A stretch of DNA of 64,000 nucleotides. Origin: Terribacillus saccharophilus. Lineage in GTDB: Bacteria; Bacillota; Bacilli; Bacillales; Amphibacillaceae. The stretch's first letter is position 1. Each line of letters starts with the position of its first letter. The stretch covers positions 186,001 to 250,000 of the forward strand of contig NZ_NPBD01000007.1 of assembly GCF_002272745.1 (NCBI RefSeq). The letters are read 5' to 3'. Shown one piece after another: positions 63,301 through 64,000 of this stretch. The translations under genes and the position numbers were made by a program. Under the pieces are notes generated by a model. The model saw only the letters and a program-made list of their open reading frames with translations, did not search any database and was not told the origin of the DNA.

Positions 63301-64000
63301 GAAGACACCACTTTCTGATTGAGTTTTGAGATAAAGCGCTGAAAAGTTGTATCGTCCTTGAAGACACCAGCATCCTCCAATACACGGACGAATTTCTTGC
63401 CAAGTTCTTTTTGTACAACTTCTTTTGCATATTGTTCGTTGTGAAGGAAGCCATGTTTCTCCCGCAATTCCTGAGCCCATTCTTCGTGCGGAGGGTCCAC
63501 TACATCTGCTTTTCCAGTGAGGAACTTATAAATTGTTTCAAGCTCCGTTTTCAAGCGTGGTGGCAAAACAGCAAGACCCATCACTTCAATCAACCCGATG
63601 TTTTCTTTTTTAATATGATGCACATCTGCATGCGGGTGAAAGATACCTAATGGATGAGTAGCTGTCGTACGATTATTGCGTAGTACAAGATCCATTTCAT
63701 ACAATTCATCACGCATTCTCGCGATTGGAGTGATTGTATTATGAGGCGTGTCATCTGAATAAGACAGGATGGACGCATCTTCATCATCGTAATCACGCCA
63801 AAACGCTAGAATGCTTTCTGCTGCTTTCACAAGTTTTTCTTGATCATTCGCCTTGAGCCGGATGACCGTCAGCGGCCATTTGAGCACAGCTGCGCTAACA
63901 TCTGGATGCGCATGAATCGGGAAGGTGTAGCGTTCTTCCGCATTGGTCATGGCAAAGGTATAGCGTCCAGCTTGATAATGATCGTGGGAGAGAATGGATC
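63297..64000 (-). CDS. galT: Galactose-1-phosphate uridylyltransferase (family 2), C-terminal part
   Basis: The last ~234 codons; the frame is open at the right edge, so the start is outside the window. Firmicutes-type GalT, which swaps UMP between UDP-glucose and galactose 1-phosphate. Visible blocks: ILSHDHYQAGRYTFAM at the edge, NTITPIARMRDELYEMDLVLRNN, and LGIFHPHADVHHIKKENIGLIEVMGLAVLPPRL with the HPH nucleotide-transfer motif. Translationally coupled to galM by a 4-base overlap. Confidence 0.95.
   Translation of the reverse strand, partial: SILSHDHYQAGRYTFAMTNAEERYTFPIHAHPDVSAAVLKWPLTVIRLKANDQEKLVKAAESILAFWRDYDDEDASILSYSDDTPHNTITPIARMRDELYEMDLVLRNNRTTATHPLGIFHPHADVHHIKKENIGLIEVMGLAVLPPRLKTELETIYKFLTGKADVVDPPHEEWAQELREKHGFLHNEQYAKEVVQKELGKKFVRVLEDAGVFKDDTTFQRFISKLNQKVVSS

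Noticed and set aside
1-64000. Prophage, insertion sequences, CRISPR arrays, tRNA or rRNA genes
   Set aside because: No transposase, integrase, phage structural gene, regularly spaced repeat or RNA gene signature was found by reading both strands; a dedicated tRNA search was not possible here.

Overview
The window is a chromosomal stretch of a low-to-mid GC Gram-positive bacterium, best placed in the Bacillaceae. Evidence for this: Bacillus-type gene sets (lutR with lutABC, pxpBAC, ahpCF, yfmQ, yuzF-like, yhgE, a Rap-like TPR protein), an S-box riboswitch, strong AAGGAGG ribosome binding sites, frequent TTG/GTG starts, and compact hairpin-plus-T-run terminators between nearly all units. A halotolerant genus such as Terribacillus would fit (NhaC antiporter, many sugar enzymes), but this is inference. 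I saw no rRNA, tRNA, insertion sequence, CRISPR array, prophage or origin.

Layout. 1-3 kb: end of an Nramp-type transporter, then the 5-oxoprolinase operon pxpB-pxpA-pxpC. 3.3-6.4 kb: an AT-rich DUF6270-like gene, then ahpC-ahpF (peroxide defence) with a PerR-like box. 6.7-8.7 kb: a chemotaxis receptor behind a SigD-like promoter. 9-17.3 kb: a phosphate-scavenging and cell-surface region holding a secreted alkaline phosphatase, a GH18 glycosidase, small membrane proteins, an EamA exporter, and a wall-anchored PAP2 acid phosphatase followed by a class B sortase. Both phosphatase genes carry PhoP-box-like arrays with the same spacing to the -10. 17.3-23.5 kb: a small membrane protein with a coupled 48-codon ORF, a 55-nt palindrome, a MarR regulator, AraC plus GH127 arabinofuranosidase, Mn catalase, a YuzF-like protein and a DsbA/FrnE-like oxidoreductase. 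23.7-30.6 kb: NhaC, DUF421, a HELLHG membrane protein, a pyruvyl transferase, and a YfcC transporter with an M20 hydrolase. 30.6-35.4 kb: an operon for a PfkB sugar-phosphate kinase, fructose-type PTS IIBCA and tagatose-1,6-bisphosphate aldolase, with a divergent RpiR regulator and two CRE-like sites. 35.4-36.1 kb: two decayed genes. 36.2-40.5 kb: LysR, YhgE/Pip, pentapeptide and MepB-like proteins. 40.7-44.4 kb: L-lactate utilisation (lutR, lutABC). 44.5-50.3 kb: lipoprotein, GH36 alpha-galactosidase, GGDEF-EAL protein. 50.4-54.4 kb: SAM riboswitch controlling metN-metP-metQ plus an M20 amidohydrolase. 54.4-59.4 kb: small membrane proteins, BrnQ, YfmQ, a broken GNAT gene, an orphan Rap-like protein and a broken membrane-protein gene. 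59.5-64 kb: amidase, sugar O-acetyltransferase, ROK regulator, galM and galT (runs off the end).

Themes. (1) Catabolism of galactosides, arabinosides and a ketohexose (probably tagatose or fructose), with the galT-galM end able to receive galactose released by the alpha-galactosidase. (2) Phosphate-starvation enzymes at the cell surface, one of them apparently anchored by its own sortase. (3) Four decayed loci (35.4, 35.9, 57.4 and 59.1-59.4 kb), three of them with frameshifts, two of those with a compensating pair; these need read-level checking before being accepted as true pseudogenes.
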